From Rhizobium sophoriradicis (GTDB lineage Bacteria; Pseudomonadota; Alphaproteobacteria; Rhizobiales; Rhizobiaceae), in the NCBI RefSeq assembly GCF_003939025.1, contig NZ_RQIH01000018.1:62001-126000 (forward strand): 64,000 bases of DNA, read 5' to 3'. Every line of letters begins with the position of its first letter. Positions within the stretch are counted from its first letter, which is position 1. Under the pieces are notes generated by a model. It searched no databases and was not told the origin of the DNA. It saw only the letters and a list, made by a program, of their open reading frames with translations. A program made the translations under genes and the position numbers. Of the stretch, positions 10,321-18,864 are shown in pieces.

Positions 10321-10608
10321 TCAAACCCGGCTGGGGCGCCAGGTTTCCTGCCGTGCGCGCCAGTCAATTCCCTCCAGCGACAACGCATGTTGATGCCCCT
10401 CCTGGTGAGGCTGAATGATTCTCAGATCGAGTTGATGAATGGTACGGTTGCGAAGGTCGCGAACCGCGTTGACGACCGCTGGGGAATTTTGGAACAAATA
10501 TGCTCCGGTTGATTGCTGGTCGATGAGCAGGCGCTTCCGCCTGATTTGAACGTAAATCCAATTGACGGGAATATCGAGCCTGGCGGCAAGTTGTACGGCG
10601 CTGAGCAA
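10321..10608 (-). pseudogene. Possible serine-recombinase C-terminal DNA-binding fragment
   Basis: The frame encodes LAARLDIPVNWIYVQIRRKR, then LLIDQQSTGAYLFQ, a pattern I associate with the small helix-turn-helix tail of rhizobial large serine recombinases. No catalytic domain is present here. It lies directly beside the IS66 relic. The rest of the gap (10609-10934) holds nothing recognisable. The assignment is tentative. Confidence 0.35.
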
Positions 10609-10934
10609 ACTAGGTTCGTGTGTCCATCTGTTGCGCTGTGCCTTTACCTAGATGCCCGCTGCAAGGCGGAGGCGTTGCACAGTGATTGGCAAAACCTTCT
10701 CCTCACAATTGGGCGAATGGTGTCCTTCGCGCGTCAGTATTTCAGGCTTCGACATATCCCTGTGTCGCAGACACGGGTATCAGCAAGGTCGATCCACCAC
10801 GATGTTCAACCTCATACGACGGCGCGAAGTTGCCGCCTCTACGTCCCACCTCACGCATCACATTAAAGGGGCGTCCAAATAACGGATGGCTCGGATCCAG
10901 CACCTCGATCTTGTCCGGTGATGATTCGTCAGAC

Positions 10935-11185
10935 TCACAAGCAGGGATATTTCTGTAGACCTTCGAGCAGATAACCGAGCTGCGCCGGTGTGATCACCAC
11001 CGTGCCGTCAGCGGCTGACGGCCAGATGAAGCGGCCGCGCTCCAGCTTCTTCGTGAACAGACAAGCGCCCTGGCCGTCACGCTAGATAAACCTTCCTCGC
11101 TCCAATTTTTTCGTGAACAGGCAGGCCCCCTGGCCATCGTGCCAAACGACCTTGATCAGATCGCCGCGTTTGCCCCAAGGCGGCG
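10935..11185 (-). pseudogene. tnpB: IS66-family TnpB relic with an internal 60-bp repeat
   Basis: The minus strand reads as the C-terminal half of the IS66 accessory protein TnpB: VVWHDGQGACLFTKKLERG, then WPSAADGTVVITPAQLGYLL and a stop at 10935. A 60-base unit (about 11038-11097 and 11098-11157) occurs twice in frame, so the GQGACLFTKKLERGRFI block appears twice, with a stop codon between the copies. The two copies differ at several bases, which suggests joining of two different IS66 elements and not a fresh duplication. Confidence 0.8.
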
Positions 11186-11250
11186 CATCCTCGGATGCTT
11201 ACTTTTGTCCGGAAAGTTTTGGCCGCATTGAACTCATCAAATAAGGATTT

Positions 11251-11282
11251 GCGCCGCGCGGACGAGCACGCGGCGCTTTTAT
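11251..11282 (+). terminator. Rho-independent terminator-like hairpin
   Basis: GCGCCGCG and CGCGGCGC form a perfect 8-bp stem around a 10-base loop, followed by a short T run (TTTTATT). It faces plus-strand transcription but no intact plus-strand gene precedes it. It may be left over from an older gene or block readthrough towards the convergent rhizavidin gene. Confidence 0.5.
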
Positions 11283-11379
11283 TCGGCAGGGAAAGCAGCT
11301 TCGTCTAAGCCTTTGGCCATATTCGATGAATTCTTGCTCCACAATCTCTGACGGGCCAGCGCCGGCAGGGCAGAGGAGA

Positions 11380-11847
11380 TTAATCCTTCAAGAGGCTTTT
11401 GTTCTCAGTCGTCGGCACGTACTGGAAAGTGTCTTGTCCTTGCTCAATGGCCGGACCGGAGCCGCCTTCGTAAGCGAGGTTCCAGCTCGTGACTATCTCA
11501 GTGTTGTTGCCGTTGACCTGTGCGTAGCCGGTCCATCCGGTTGCGGAATTGCAGTTCTCCGTCGAATTGTTCCAGCCGACCGAAAATGCGATGAACGTCC
11601 CGTTTACCCTTCCTGTTAGCGGATAGGGCGAGTTCTGGCATCCGGTGCCCTGGGCTCTGTTTACATATTGGCCGGAGACATTTCCGAACGAGTCGACTTG
11701 AATGATCATCGTCGAGCCGGACTGGTTCTGCCAACTGCTGGAAGCCGATGCGATGCTTGAAAAATCCTTGAAGTTGCTTGCATCGAAAGCAAGAGCTGAG
11801 GTTGCTACAGCAAACACAAGTGCTGCAACTGCATTAGTACGGATCAT
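11380..11847 (-). CDS. Rhizavidin, avidin-family biotin-binding protein
   Basis: The sequence matches what I recall of rhizavidin of Rhizobium etli, the dimeric avidin that binds biotin tightly. I start it at 11847 because AGGAGG lies at the right distance (11855-11860); the published-style longer frame begins at 11919. A signal peptide (AALVFAVATSALA) leads to a mature chain starting FDASNFKDF. Typical avidin features are visible: SSWQNQSGS in the first strand, VNGTFIAFSVGW, TGWTGYAQV, and a late Trp (TSWNLAYEG). The two Cys residues (GTGCQNS and STENCNS) can form the disulfide known in this protein. It probably acts outside the cytoplasm. The gene is intact between two IS66 relics. Confidence 0.93.
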   Translation of the reverse strand: MIRTNAVAALVFAVATSALAFDASNFKDFSSIASASSSWQNQSGSTMIIQVDSFGNVSGQYVNRAQGTGCQNSPYPLTGRVNGTFIAFSVGWNNSTENCNSATGWTGYAQVNGNNTEIVTSWNLAYEGGSGPAIEQGQDTFQYVPTTENKSLLKD

Positions 11848-12061
11848 GGTTTTTCCTCCTGATGTGCGCCGACCGTCGGCGATCGTACCGAAGGTTGCAT
11901 ATAAACTCGTAATAATCAATCAATCCGAGTAGCAATTTCCCGGGTTGAGAAAACCGAAAGACGGGCCGCGCGTTGCGTGGCGCGGCCCGAGAACGAGCAT
12001 CAGGAGTGAAGACTTACACGATGCAAATTACGAACGGGATAGCGCAACGCTAATATTTGAC

Positions 12062-12183
12062 CATCATTGGAACGGACAAACTGCATGGCCGCAACCCCGA
12101 GAGCTACCTCACGGACGTCCTAACCCAGATCAAAGATTAACCGGTAGATAGGCTTGAAGACCTGTTGCCGTGGAATATGCTTC
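12062..12183 (+). pseudogene. tnpC: IS66-family TnpC C-terminal relic
   Basis: The plus strand reads IIGTDKLHGRNPESYLTDVL and then, after an in-frame stop, DRLEDLLPWNM. This is the characteristic tail of IS66 TnpC. It is on the opposite strand to the N-terminal relic at 9600-10273, so at least two IS66 insertions or an inversion were involved. The 200 bases before it, upstream of rhizavidin, contain only promoter-type sequence. Confidence 0.65.
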
Positions 12184-12214
12184 CGACGGTCTCCACTGCG
12201 CAAAAGGCCGCCTG

Positions 12215-12340
12215 ATGGCTCGTTCGATGCATATCTGCACGATCGAAGACGTGGCCACCATGACCGGCGAGAACCTCGAACTGCTCAGAGAGATCGTATC
12301 CATCCGAGCAGGGCCGCGGGATTTTGGGCGCCGCGCGTAG
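12215..12340 (+). CDS. Short ORF after the IS66 relic, truncated conserved protein
   Basis: A 41-codon frame overlaps the preceding stop (TGATG) and encodes ICTIEDVATMTGENLELLREI. This looks like the start of a small conserved rhizobial protein found after IS66 genes, but it ends early. I give it low confidence and no function. Confidence 0.25.
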   Translation: MARSMHICTIEDVATMTGENLELLREIVSIRAGPRDFGRRA

Positions 12341-12344
12341 TAAC

Positions 12345-13052
12345 GTCGGTTCATGGAGATCGGATCGAACTGCACGGAGATCGGGTGAGAATCGGCGCCG
12401 ACGGTACGCCATCACATGACCGCGACAGACCCGATCATCCGCCAACACTTGCCGATCGTGCATGAGGCGATGCATCACGTCACCCATATGACCGTGCGCA
12501 ACCGCGGCACCTTCGGCGGCAGCGTCGCGCATGCGGATCCAGCGACCGAGATGCCGATGATGACACGGTTCCTCGGTGGGACGGTCATCGCCTCCTCTCA
12601 GCGCGGCAGACGCGAAATACCTGCAGCCGATTTTTTTGTCGGATCGCTGGTCAACTCGTTGGAACCGGACGAGTTTGTAATTCGCGTCGAGCTCGACGCG
12701 ATGAGACCGGATGCCGGATGGGGATTTGAGGAGTTTGCAAAACGCCACGGGGACTTCGCACTCGCTTGCTTTGCGACGACGCTGCATTGTGTAGATGGCA
12801 GGGCGTCTGACGTTCGCGTTGGCATGATGGGCGTTGGTGAAACCCCGCTGCGGCTTGAAGAGATCATCGAGGACGGATGTTTCCGAGCCGGCTCTCGATA
12901 CGGTGGCGGATCGCCTGGCTGGAATCCTCACGCCCAACACGGATATCCATGCCTCTGCAGATTACCGCAGGCATCTCTCAGGCGTCCTTGCCAAACGGGC
13001 CCTTCGCGCCGCCTGGAGCCGCGCGAACCACGAAAGGCTTCAAGCAAGATGA
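12345..13052 (+). pseudogene. Molybdenum hydroxylase FAD subunit (CoxM/XdhB type), degraded
   Basis: The central block (VTHMTVRNRGTFGGSVAHADP) is the FAD-binding signature of the medium subunit of xanthine dehydrogenase / CO dehydrogenase type enzymes. The start is missing: only GDRIELHGDRVRIGA survives before a frameshift near 12410. The C-terminal part (LDTVADRLAGILTPNTDIH, ending LQAR) lies in another frame from about 12890. It overlaps the next gene as ATGA at 13049. In an intact cluster it would pass electrons from the molybdenum subunit via FeS clusters to an acceptor; here it is dead. Confidence 0.8.
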
Positions 13053-13517
13053 GTGAGAAGACGATCACCGTCAGCGTCAACGAAGCGTATATGACGCGCA
13101 CGATCGAAGCACGAACGCTGCTGAGCCACTTCCTGCGCCAGGATCCTTTGCCTGACCGGAACCCATGTCGGGTGCGAACATGGCGTTTGCGGTGCCTGCA
13201 CCGTCATTCTCGATGGAAGGAGCGCACGCTCCTGTCTGATGCTTGCAGTGCAGGCAGACGGGAGCGAAATCGAAACCATGGCCAGGGAAGCGTCGATACT
13301 CGGACGAATCCAAGAAGCGTTCCGCCAGCATCATGGCCTGCAATGCGAATTTGTAGGCCCAGTTTCATCGTTGGCGATCATCGACCTTCTTCGCCACCAT
13401 CCGCTGGAAACCGATGATAAGATCAGGGAAGCGCTCTCAGGAAACATCTGTCGTTGTACGGGCTATGAAAACATCGTCAACGCCGTCCGCGAACTGGCTA
13501 GCAAGAGAGGACCTTAA
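13049..13517 (+). pseudogene. Molybdenum hydroxylase 2Fe-2S subunit (CoxS type), frameshifted
   Basis: MSEKTITVSVNEAY starts at 13049; the frame shifts near 13140 before GTHVGCEHGVCGACTVILDG, the plant-ferredoxin-type 2Fe-2S site. The C-terminal CRCTGYENIV supplies half of the second cluster. The other half, normally CGFC, reads CEFV, so one cluster ligand is lost as well. The frame ends at 13515-13517, directly before the lactonase gene. The order FAD, FeS, lactonase, large subunit indicates one former operon. Confidence 0.82.
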
Positions 13518-13518
13518 G

Positions 13519-14280
13519 ATGAAGATGCATTTTCTCGAGGCCGGCCGCCTTCGTATGCGCCGGTCCATCTACGTCCCTGGGGCGCTGAAGGAAGAAGCGA
13601 TTGAATTGCCGGTTCACGCCACCCTGATGCGCCATCCCCAAGGCAACGCGCTGTTCGATAGCGGATGCAATCCAGAGGCCGCCATCGATCCAGGCGCGCG
13701 ATGGGGTGGGTTAAGCAAGGTTATGACCCCGATCTTTTCGCCAGAGCGGACGGTCGTTCATCAGTTGAAGACTCTTGCTCTCGATCCCGAGGACATAGAT
13801 GTTGTGATCTGTTCACATCTGCATCCCGATCATTGCGGCTGCAACGCGTACTTTCGGCGCGCAACGATCCTCTGCCACGAAGCGGAGGCGCAGGCCGCCA
13901 CGGCAAGCGGTGCAGAAAATCAAGGCTATCTTCGAGGAGAATGGGACCAGCCCCAGGGTTTCCAGACCTTCAATGCCGAGCATGACGTCTTTGGCGACGG
14001 GCGCATCGTCTTGCTGCCCATGCCGGGTCATACCCCCGGAATGACCGTCGCCCGTGTCGAGCTGGAAAAAGATGGTTCATTTATACTCGCTTCAGATGCT
14101 GCCCCGCTCCAGGCGAGCGTCGACACCGGTATCGCTCCGAGAAATACTTGGAACATCGAACTCGCCGCAGAGGCACTCGCTCGCCTGAAAGCTCTTCGGG
14201 AGCGGGGAGCTTCTATCATTTTCGGCCACGACGACGCGCAATGGCAAGAGTTGCGAAAGGGTGTGGAGTTCTACGAATGA
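13519..14280 (+). CDS. Metallo-beta-lactamase-fold hydrolase, N-acyl homoserine lactonase-like
   Basis: This is an intact 253-residue protein. The dinuclear zinc motif SHLHPDHCG gives H100, H102, D104 and H105; H171 (MPGHTPGM), D193 (ASDAAP) and H237 (FGHDDAQ) complete the ligand set of lactonases in the AiiA / AttM group. Such enzymes open lactone rings, including acyl-homoserine lactone signals, so quorum quenching is possible, but a lactone made by the neighbouring hydroxylase is an equally good substrate guess. The start codon follows the CoxS stop by one base, and its stop overlaps the next start as ATGA. It is the only intact gene of this operon. Confidence 0.85.
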   Translation: MKMHFLEAGRLRMRRSIYVPGALKEEAIELPVHATLMRHPQGNALFDSGCNPEAAIDPGARWGGLSKVMTPIFSPERTVVHQLKTLALDPEDIDVVICSHLHPDHCGCNAYFRRATILCHEAEAQAATASGAENQGYLRGEWDQPQGFQTFNAEHDVFGDGRIVLLPMPGHTPGMTVARVELEKDGSFILASDAAPLQASVDTGIAPRNTWNIELAAEALARLKALRERGASIIFGHDDAQWQELRKGVEFYE

Positions 14281-14643
14281 GCCAGCAGGACCATTCCGTC
14301 GAGCTGCGGCCCAAACTTGTCGGCAAGCGGGACAAGCGCACCGAAGATCCACGTCTGCTGACGGGTGTTGGTCAGTATGTCGATGACATGGCGCCGCGGT
14401 ATGTTGCATATCGCATTGCGACGCTCCGACCAGCCACATGCCCGAATCCTGAACATCGATGTCGGCGATGCGTTCTCGGTGCCCGGCGTCGTCGCGATCT
14501 ATAACGCGAGCGACCTGGAAGGAGAGATCAAACCTGCCATACCGACCTCGCGTATGCCTGGTTATTACGCCACCCCCATATGGCCACTTGCACGCGGGAA
14601 AAGGTGGCCGTTCTATCGGATCGTGTCCCAGTACGTGGCGTAG
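14277..14643 (+). pseudogene. Molybdenum hydroxylase large subunit (CoxL type), N-terminal stump
   Basis: MSQQDHSVELRPKLVGK, RTEDPRLLTGVGQYVDD is the usual beginning of the molybdopterin-binding subunit. A frameshift near 14400 separates it from HARILNIDVGDAFSVPGV and MPGYYATPIWPLARG. The match ends at about 14640, so roughly 650 expected residues, including the whole molybdenum site, are absent. The IS256 relic begins about 140 bases further on and may mark the deletion. Confidence 0.8.
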
Positions 14644-14779
14644 GTGACGGTAGGGAGTAAAGCCGAGCGCCCGCGCGCTTCTCGTTGCGCTGTAGCGGGT
14701 GACCGGCTTTGCGGGCGGCCATCAGTGTTTTTCCGCTAGGGTCGGGTTGTTCAAGACCAACCTGACGGAAAGATCACCG

Positions 14780-15180
14780 ATGACCAATGACATGATGAAC
14801 GTGCGCTCCCTTGTTGAGAAGAGTGCCGATGCAGATTTGTTGCGTGAGATGATCGGTCTTGCTGCCGATCGGCTGATGGAGCTGGAAGTAGGCTCGGCTA
14901 CGGGTGCAGACTTCGGTGTGAAGAACTCGATGCGGCTCGCACAACGCAATGGCTACCGTGACATCGGGAGACGCGGGCTGGCACCGTCGAGCTTCGCATT
15001 CCGAAGCTGCGCAAAGGCAGCTACTTTCCGAGCTTCCTTGAACCGCGCCGCATGGCAGAGAAAGCTCTGACGGCCGTTATCCAGGAAGCGCATATCCAGG
15101 GAATCTCGACTCGTTCTGTCGACGACTTGGTCAAGGCCATGGGTATGAGCGGCATCTCCAAAAGCCAGGTGAGCAGCCTA
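14780..15180 (+). pseudogene. IS256-family transposase, N-terminal relic
   Basis: The frame from 14780 encodes NVRSLVEKSADADLLREMIG, a common start of mutator-type (IS256) transposases. After a frameshift near 14960, MAEKALTAVIQEAHIQGIST and SVDDLVKAMGMSGISKSQVS follow. The match stops at about 15175, exactly where the minus-strand ABC transporter sequence begins, so an IS256 copy and the transporter are fused by deletion. Confidence 0.85.
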
Positions 15181-15765
15181 ACATCGGGACGAACGCAATC
15201 TGCGGGGCGAAGGTGGCTGCGACGGCCATCCTCATCAGCGGCTGGAGATAGATCAGATAACCGCCCACGGTGACAAGGATGCCGATCTGGAGTAGCGGCT
15301 CGGAGATGCTGGTCCCAACGAAACTGCCCACCGGTTCCGCTTCCGCAAAGACGATCGACAGCTCAACCCCCTCGAGCGTGGATTCCGATGGCGGCGTCTC
15401 GGCCCGATGCAGAACGCGCGCCCCGAGCCAAAGCGTGCTTTTTTCGCCCACCCAGCTTCTTTAGAGGTTGGAGGTGAATTTATCGCGCCCTTCAACACTG
15501 CGACCGCGAGATAGAGGGAGACGAGAAAGAGAAGAGACCGGTATGACGCTTGCTCGGTCGCCTCATTGACGATCCGGCGCTGGAGTTCGAGAGGCGCCGC
15601 GCCGATAACGAAAAGAGCCAGGGACAGCCCTGCGACCAACGCCTGATGACGCCTTCCCATCAGCCAGATGAAGCCGAATAGTTCGGAGAGCATCGAATCC
15701 GTCGCGCCATTTGCGGGACGCGGCCGGACAATTAAATCCTGGAGGGCCAGATGTTCATCGCGCAC
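15180..15765 (-). pseudogene. ABC transporter (permease region), truncated and frameshifted
   Basis: From 15765 the minus strand encodes a membrane domain (FGFIWLMGRRHQALVAGLSL, RSLLFLVSLYLAVAVLKGA). After a frameshift near 15460 it continues as SFVGTSISEPLLQIGILVTV and GYLIYLQPLMRMAVAATF. This fits the N-terminal transmembrane half of an exporter-type ABC protein. No nucleotide-binding domain remains, because the sequence is cut at about 15180 by the IS256 relic. The gene starts 8 bases after a small membrane-protein gene, in the same operon as the CBS-BON gene. Confidence 0.65.
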
Positions 15766-15772
15766 TCACGGG

Positions 15773-15916
15773 TCAGAGAGAGCGCTCGACGCGCCCGGTT
15801 CGGGAGTCGTCGGATGGCCTCACCAGTAGGACGCTCACGACCGTCCCCACCATGAGGATCAGGATGACGAGGAGAAGCCTCGACACGACGGCGTCTGCGA
15901 TGACCCTGACAAACAT
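15773..15916 (-). CDS. Small single-pass membrane protein (47 residues)
   Basis: An ATG at 15916 preceded by CTGGAG opens a 47-codon frame with one strong transmembrane helix (LLLVILILMVGTVVSVLLV) and a basic, polar tail. It lies 40 bases after the CBS-BON gene and 8 bases before the ABC transporter start, so it is probably translated as part of that operon. Small membrane proteins in such positions can regulate the transporter; that is inference. Confidence 0.5.
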   Translation of the reverse strand: MFVRVIADAVVSRLLLVILILMVGTVVSVLLVRPSDDSRTGRVERSL

Positions 15917-15955
15917 GACGGAAACTCCAGGGACGATTTCATAGTTTGAGAGAGC

Positions 15956-16606
15956 TCACCATGCGGTATCCAGGGTGATGTTGTTTACCACGCCGCCGAC
16001 GCCGCGGATGCTTTCCGCCGCCACCCTGGCCGCCGAGCATTCCAGCTCCGTCTCGACCTCTCCCCTCAGGGTCACTGCCCCGTCGGAGACGGTCGCATTG
16101 ACGATGGGGAACCTTATTTCGAACTCGGTTTCCAGGCGGCCACGAACGGCCGTCCCTAGGGCCTCGTCGCCGGAAGCAGTACACTGCCGTCGAACATCGA
16201 GAAGCGCTCGCATCAAGTCGTGACGGCTGATTATGCCGGCGAGTCTGCCGTTCGGTGTTTGATGTCGTGGGCCTGCAGGAGTTCTGCGAGCTGGCTCGCG
16301 GTTGCGCTCGGGGCGGCGCTGACGACGGGCGTCGACATCACGTCCTTGACGCGCCAGCTTCGGGCCTTCACATAGTCCGCCAGTGCATCTTCGCGGTCGC
16401 GCGTATGCGGTACCGCCCGTCTCGCCCAGGATGACGCCACCCGGCGCAGCAGGTCTCCCCGGTGACGATGCCGGTGAGCCGCCCTTCGCCATCGATGACG
16501 GGCACCGCGCCGATCTTGCTGGCGTTGACGATCTCGACGGCTTCCCTGACGTTGTGTCCCTCGTCGAGCGTCGTCACGGGGTCGTCATGATGTCTCTAGC
16601 AAGCAT
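15956..16606 (-). pseudogene. CBS-domain plus BON-domain protein, frameshifted
   Basis: The start at 16606 follows AAGGAG. The reading order, pieced together from three frames, is CBS domain 1 (EAVEIVNASKIGAVPVIDGE), CBS domain 2 (RVKDVMSTPVVSAAP, GRLAGIISRHDLMRALLDV) and a C-terminal BON domain (VSDGAVTLRGEVETELE). CBS pairs bind adenosine nucleotides and BON domains bind membranes or proteins; such proteins are common in rhizobial stress regulons. Breaks lie near 16580, 16450 and 16260. A perfect FixK/FNR-type box lies 53 bases upstream. Confidence 0.8.
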
Positions 16607-16658
16607 CGCGCTGTCTCCTTTTCGATCGGACAATTACGGAGCCAACTTGTTGAGCGCA

Positions 16659-16672
16659 TTGACGTGGATCAA
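16659..16672. promoter_or_regulatory. FixK/FNR-type box upstream of the CBS-BON gene
   Basis: TTGACGTGGATCAA is a perfect TTGA-N6-TCAA dyad centred about 60 bases before the CBS-BON start. That distance suits activation by a Crp/FNR-family regulator such as FixK in rhizobia. The site also lies between this gene and the divergent type III polyketide synthase at 16848. Confidence 0.65.
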
Positions 16673-16847
16673 GGCAGACACGAAGCCGCGGGAGGCATCC
16701 TTCACGCGTCGTCGTCTCTGAAGCCTTCCGACGAAGTGCGGCGTCAGGCTCGCCCGCATTGCAACTTATTGAGGATCGAGGCGTTACGGTTCGGTCTCGT
16801 CCTCGCGCGGCGTACCAAATTCTTCCCGCGCCGTCGCAAGGAGTCTT

Positions 16848-17900
16848 ATGCAGCAACCCGTCAAGCTGGTATCCGTCGGCACCGCCGTTCCGCCACATGT
16901 CATCGACCAGCGTGACGCGGCGCGAGCCTCGCACACCGCGTTCTCATCGCGATTTGGCGATTTCGAAAAGCTGGCAAGGGTGTTCGAAACCTCGGGAATT
17001 CGGCGCCGCTATGCCGTCCGGCCGATCGAGTGGTATCTCGAGACGTCGGGATGGCCCGAACGAAACCTCGCTCATATCGAGGGCGCTGGTGCAATGTTCG
17101 TCGCCGCCGCCAGCAAGGCTCTCGTGTCGGCGGGCATTGCAGCAGGCGATGTCGACACGATCGTAACCGTCTCCTCGACTGGTATTGCGACACCTAGTCT
17201 GGAAGCGAGGGTAAGCCGAGAACTGGGCTTCCGGGACGATGTCGAACGGGTTCCCGTGTTTGGCCTCGGCTGTGCCGGCGGAGTCTCTGGGCTTTCAATC
17301 GGGTCACGGCTGGCGGCATCCCGGCCAGGCTCAGTCGTGCTGGTGGTCGCCGTCGAGACCTGCACGTTGGCATTTCGCATGGACAAGCTTACGAAGGCGA
17401 ACATCGTGGCGACCGCCCTCTTCGGCGACGGGGCCGCCGCCTGCGTGGTGCGTGCTAGTGAGACCGGTCTGGCCGAGGTCGAACTTGCAGGCCAGCATAC
17501 GTGGCCCGACACGCTAGACATCATGGGATGGAGCGTCGATCCGGAGGGTCTGGGCGTGATCTTCGATCGTGCGATACCACCGTTCGCCGAAACTCATGTG
17601 CTGAAGGGCGTAACGTCCATACTCGCCCGATCAGATCTTGCTCCTGCCGACGTTGACCGGTTTGCGTGCCACCCCGGTGGATCAAAGGTTATCACCGCCT
17701 TGGAATCGGCGCTTAAACTAAGCCAGGGAACCCTCGACCAGGAACGTGAGGTTCTCTCGGACTATGGGAACATGTCCTCGCCAACCGCGCTGTTCGTACT
17801 CGAGAAGCTTCTTGCGCAAGGACTACCCAGGAGAACTGTCCTGACGGCGATGGGACCGGGCTTCACCCTTAGCTGCCTCTCGTTGACGGCTGCAGCATGA
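16848..17900 (+). CDS. Type III polyketide synthase (chalcone-synthase-like)
   Basis: This is an intact 350-residue thiolase-fold enzyme. The catalytic triad of type III polyketide synthases is present: C142 in VFGLGCAGGVSG, H275 in RFACHPGGSK and N308 in YGNMSSPT. Such enzymes condense malonyl-CoA units on a CoA starter to form pyrones, resorcinols or phloroglucinols; bacterial members often make alkylresorcinol-type lipids. The start codon follows AAGGAG at 16838-16843. No partner methyltransferase or hydroxylase gene is recognisable downstream. The starter and product are unknown. Confidence 0.9.
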   Translation: MQQPVKLVSVGTAVPPHVIDQRDAARASHTAFSSRFGDFEKLARVFETSGIRRRYAVRPIEWYLETSGWPERNLAHIEGAGAMFVAAASKALVSAGIAAGDVDTIVTVSSTGIATPSLEARVSRELGFRDDVERVPVFGLGCAGGVSGLSIGSRLAASRPGSVVLVVAVETCTLAFRMDKLTKANIVATALFGDGAAACVVRASETGLAEVELAGQHTWPDTLDIMGWSVDPEGLGVIFDRAIPPFAETHVLKGVTSILARSDLAPADVDRFACHPGGSKVITALESALKLSQGTLDQEREVLSDYGNMSSPTALFVLEKLLAQGLPRRTVLTAMGPGFTLSCLSLTAAA

Positions 17901-18120
17901 CCCGGCGATCATTCTCCAGGACGTTTTAAGATCGCATCGTTTGCAGAACGAACAGGACTCGAAACACGTAGCTGACGCTGCAAAGGCTGCGATTGCCGTG
18001 GGACACCCCAAGTCGAAGGCGAGGTTGCCACCTCGCACTCGAATCCTTTCTCTTGCGTGCCGGCGTAGCTGCGGCAGTATGGCTGGTGGTAGTCGCTACC
18101 CAATCCGGTCCTCTGTCGCA

Positions 18121-18280
18121 CTAGGAGGAGCGTGCCCAGCGCCAATTCTGGATTTCCGGCAAGTCTTCTCCACGCTCCCGCACGAACGCCCGGTGCTCGT
18201 CGAGCTTTGCATGCAAGGCTGCCGTCACATCTGGCACCTTTTCGGCGAGGCCGGGCACGCGCGCGATCGGTCGCGATGTC
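18121..18280 (-). pseudogene. Phosphoketolase C-terminal relic
   Basis: The minus strand ends with IARVPGLAEKVPDVTAALHA, KLDEHRAFVRERGEDLPEIQ, NWRW and a stop at 18121. The EH..Y/FV...G.D.PEI..W.W ending is characteristic of xylulose-5-phosphate / fructose-6-phosphate phosphoketolase. Only about the last 50 residues remain. Positions 17901-18120 and 18281-18860 show no other gene I can support, apart from weak hydrophobic frames. Confidence 0.5.
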
Positions 18281-18864
18281 TATCTGCGTGTATCTGAACC
18301 ATGCGATCCAGCCATGGCACTGAATGTGCATCGGCAAACAAAAGCGGATTTACAACCAACGTTGTCAGATACGTCTCCCCCAAGCGGGATTGATGTCTCG
18401 GGGGCCAGTGTCTCTCGATTACGCCTGTCATCGATCGCCGACCTCGGCAGGCCACAAGGAGTGGGAAACTTTGATCTCCTACGCACTTTGCTCATCGCTT
18501 CCCATTCCTAGCTGCATTGAAGCGTATCTGGGGCAGAGTGACTTCAAATAGGCGCTTCAGCGGAGTCCACCGACCGAGGCACTGGATGTTCGCAACCAAC
18601 TGCCGCTTTTCCGGAAGATGATGAGTTAAGGTGGCAGGAAACGGAATAAGACTGGTTGACGAGAAGCCCGGGAAAAACAACAGAAACTGGTTCGAAAGTT
18701 CTTGTTCGTTCATCAGCGCTTTTTGTTGGATTGTGAGAGCACGGATCCTGCCAACTGCTTGGTAGCAGTGCTGTATTTCGTGCTCGATAGAACCTGCGAA
18801 GCCTTGTCCTCCATCGCAGCTCCTGTCTGCTTTGAGGTGCCCGCCTGCAAGGGCTCTGTTGCAA

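Noticed and set aside
12137..12940. Long minus-strand open frame over the FAD subunit
   Set aside because: It is antisense to clear molybdenum hydroxylase sequence and has a low-complexity Arg/His-rich composition typical of shadow frames.
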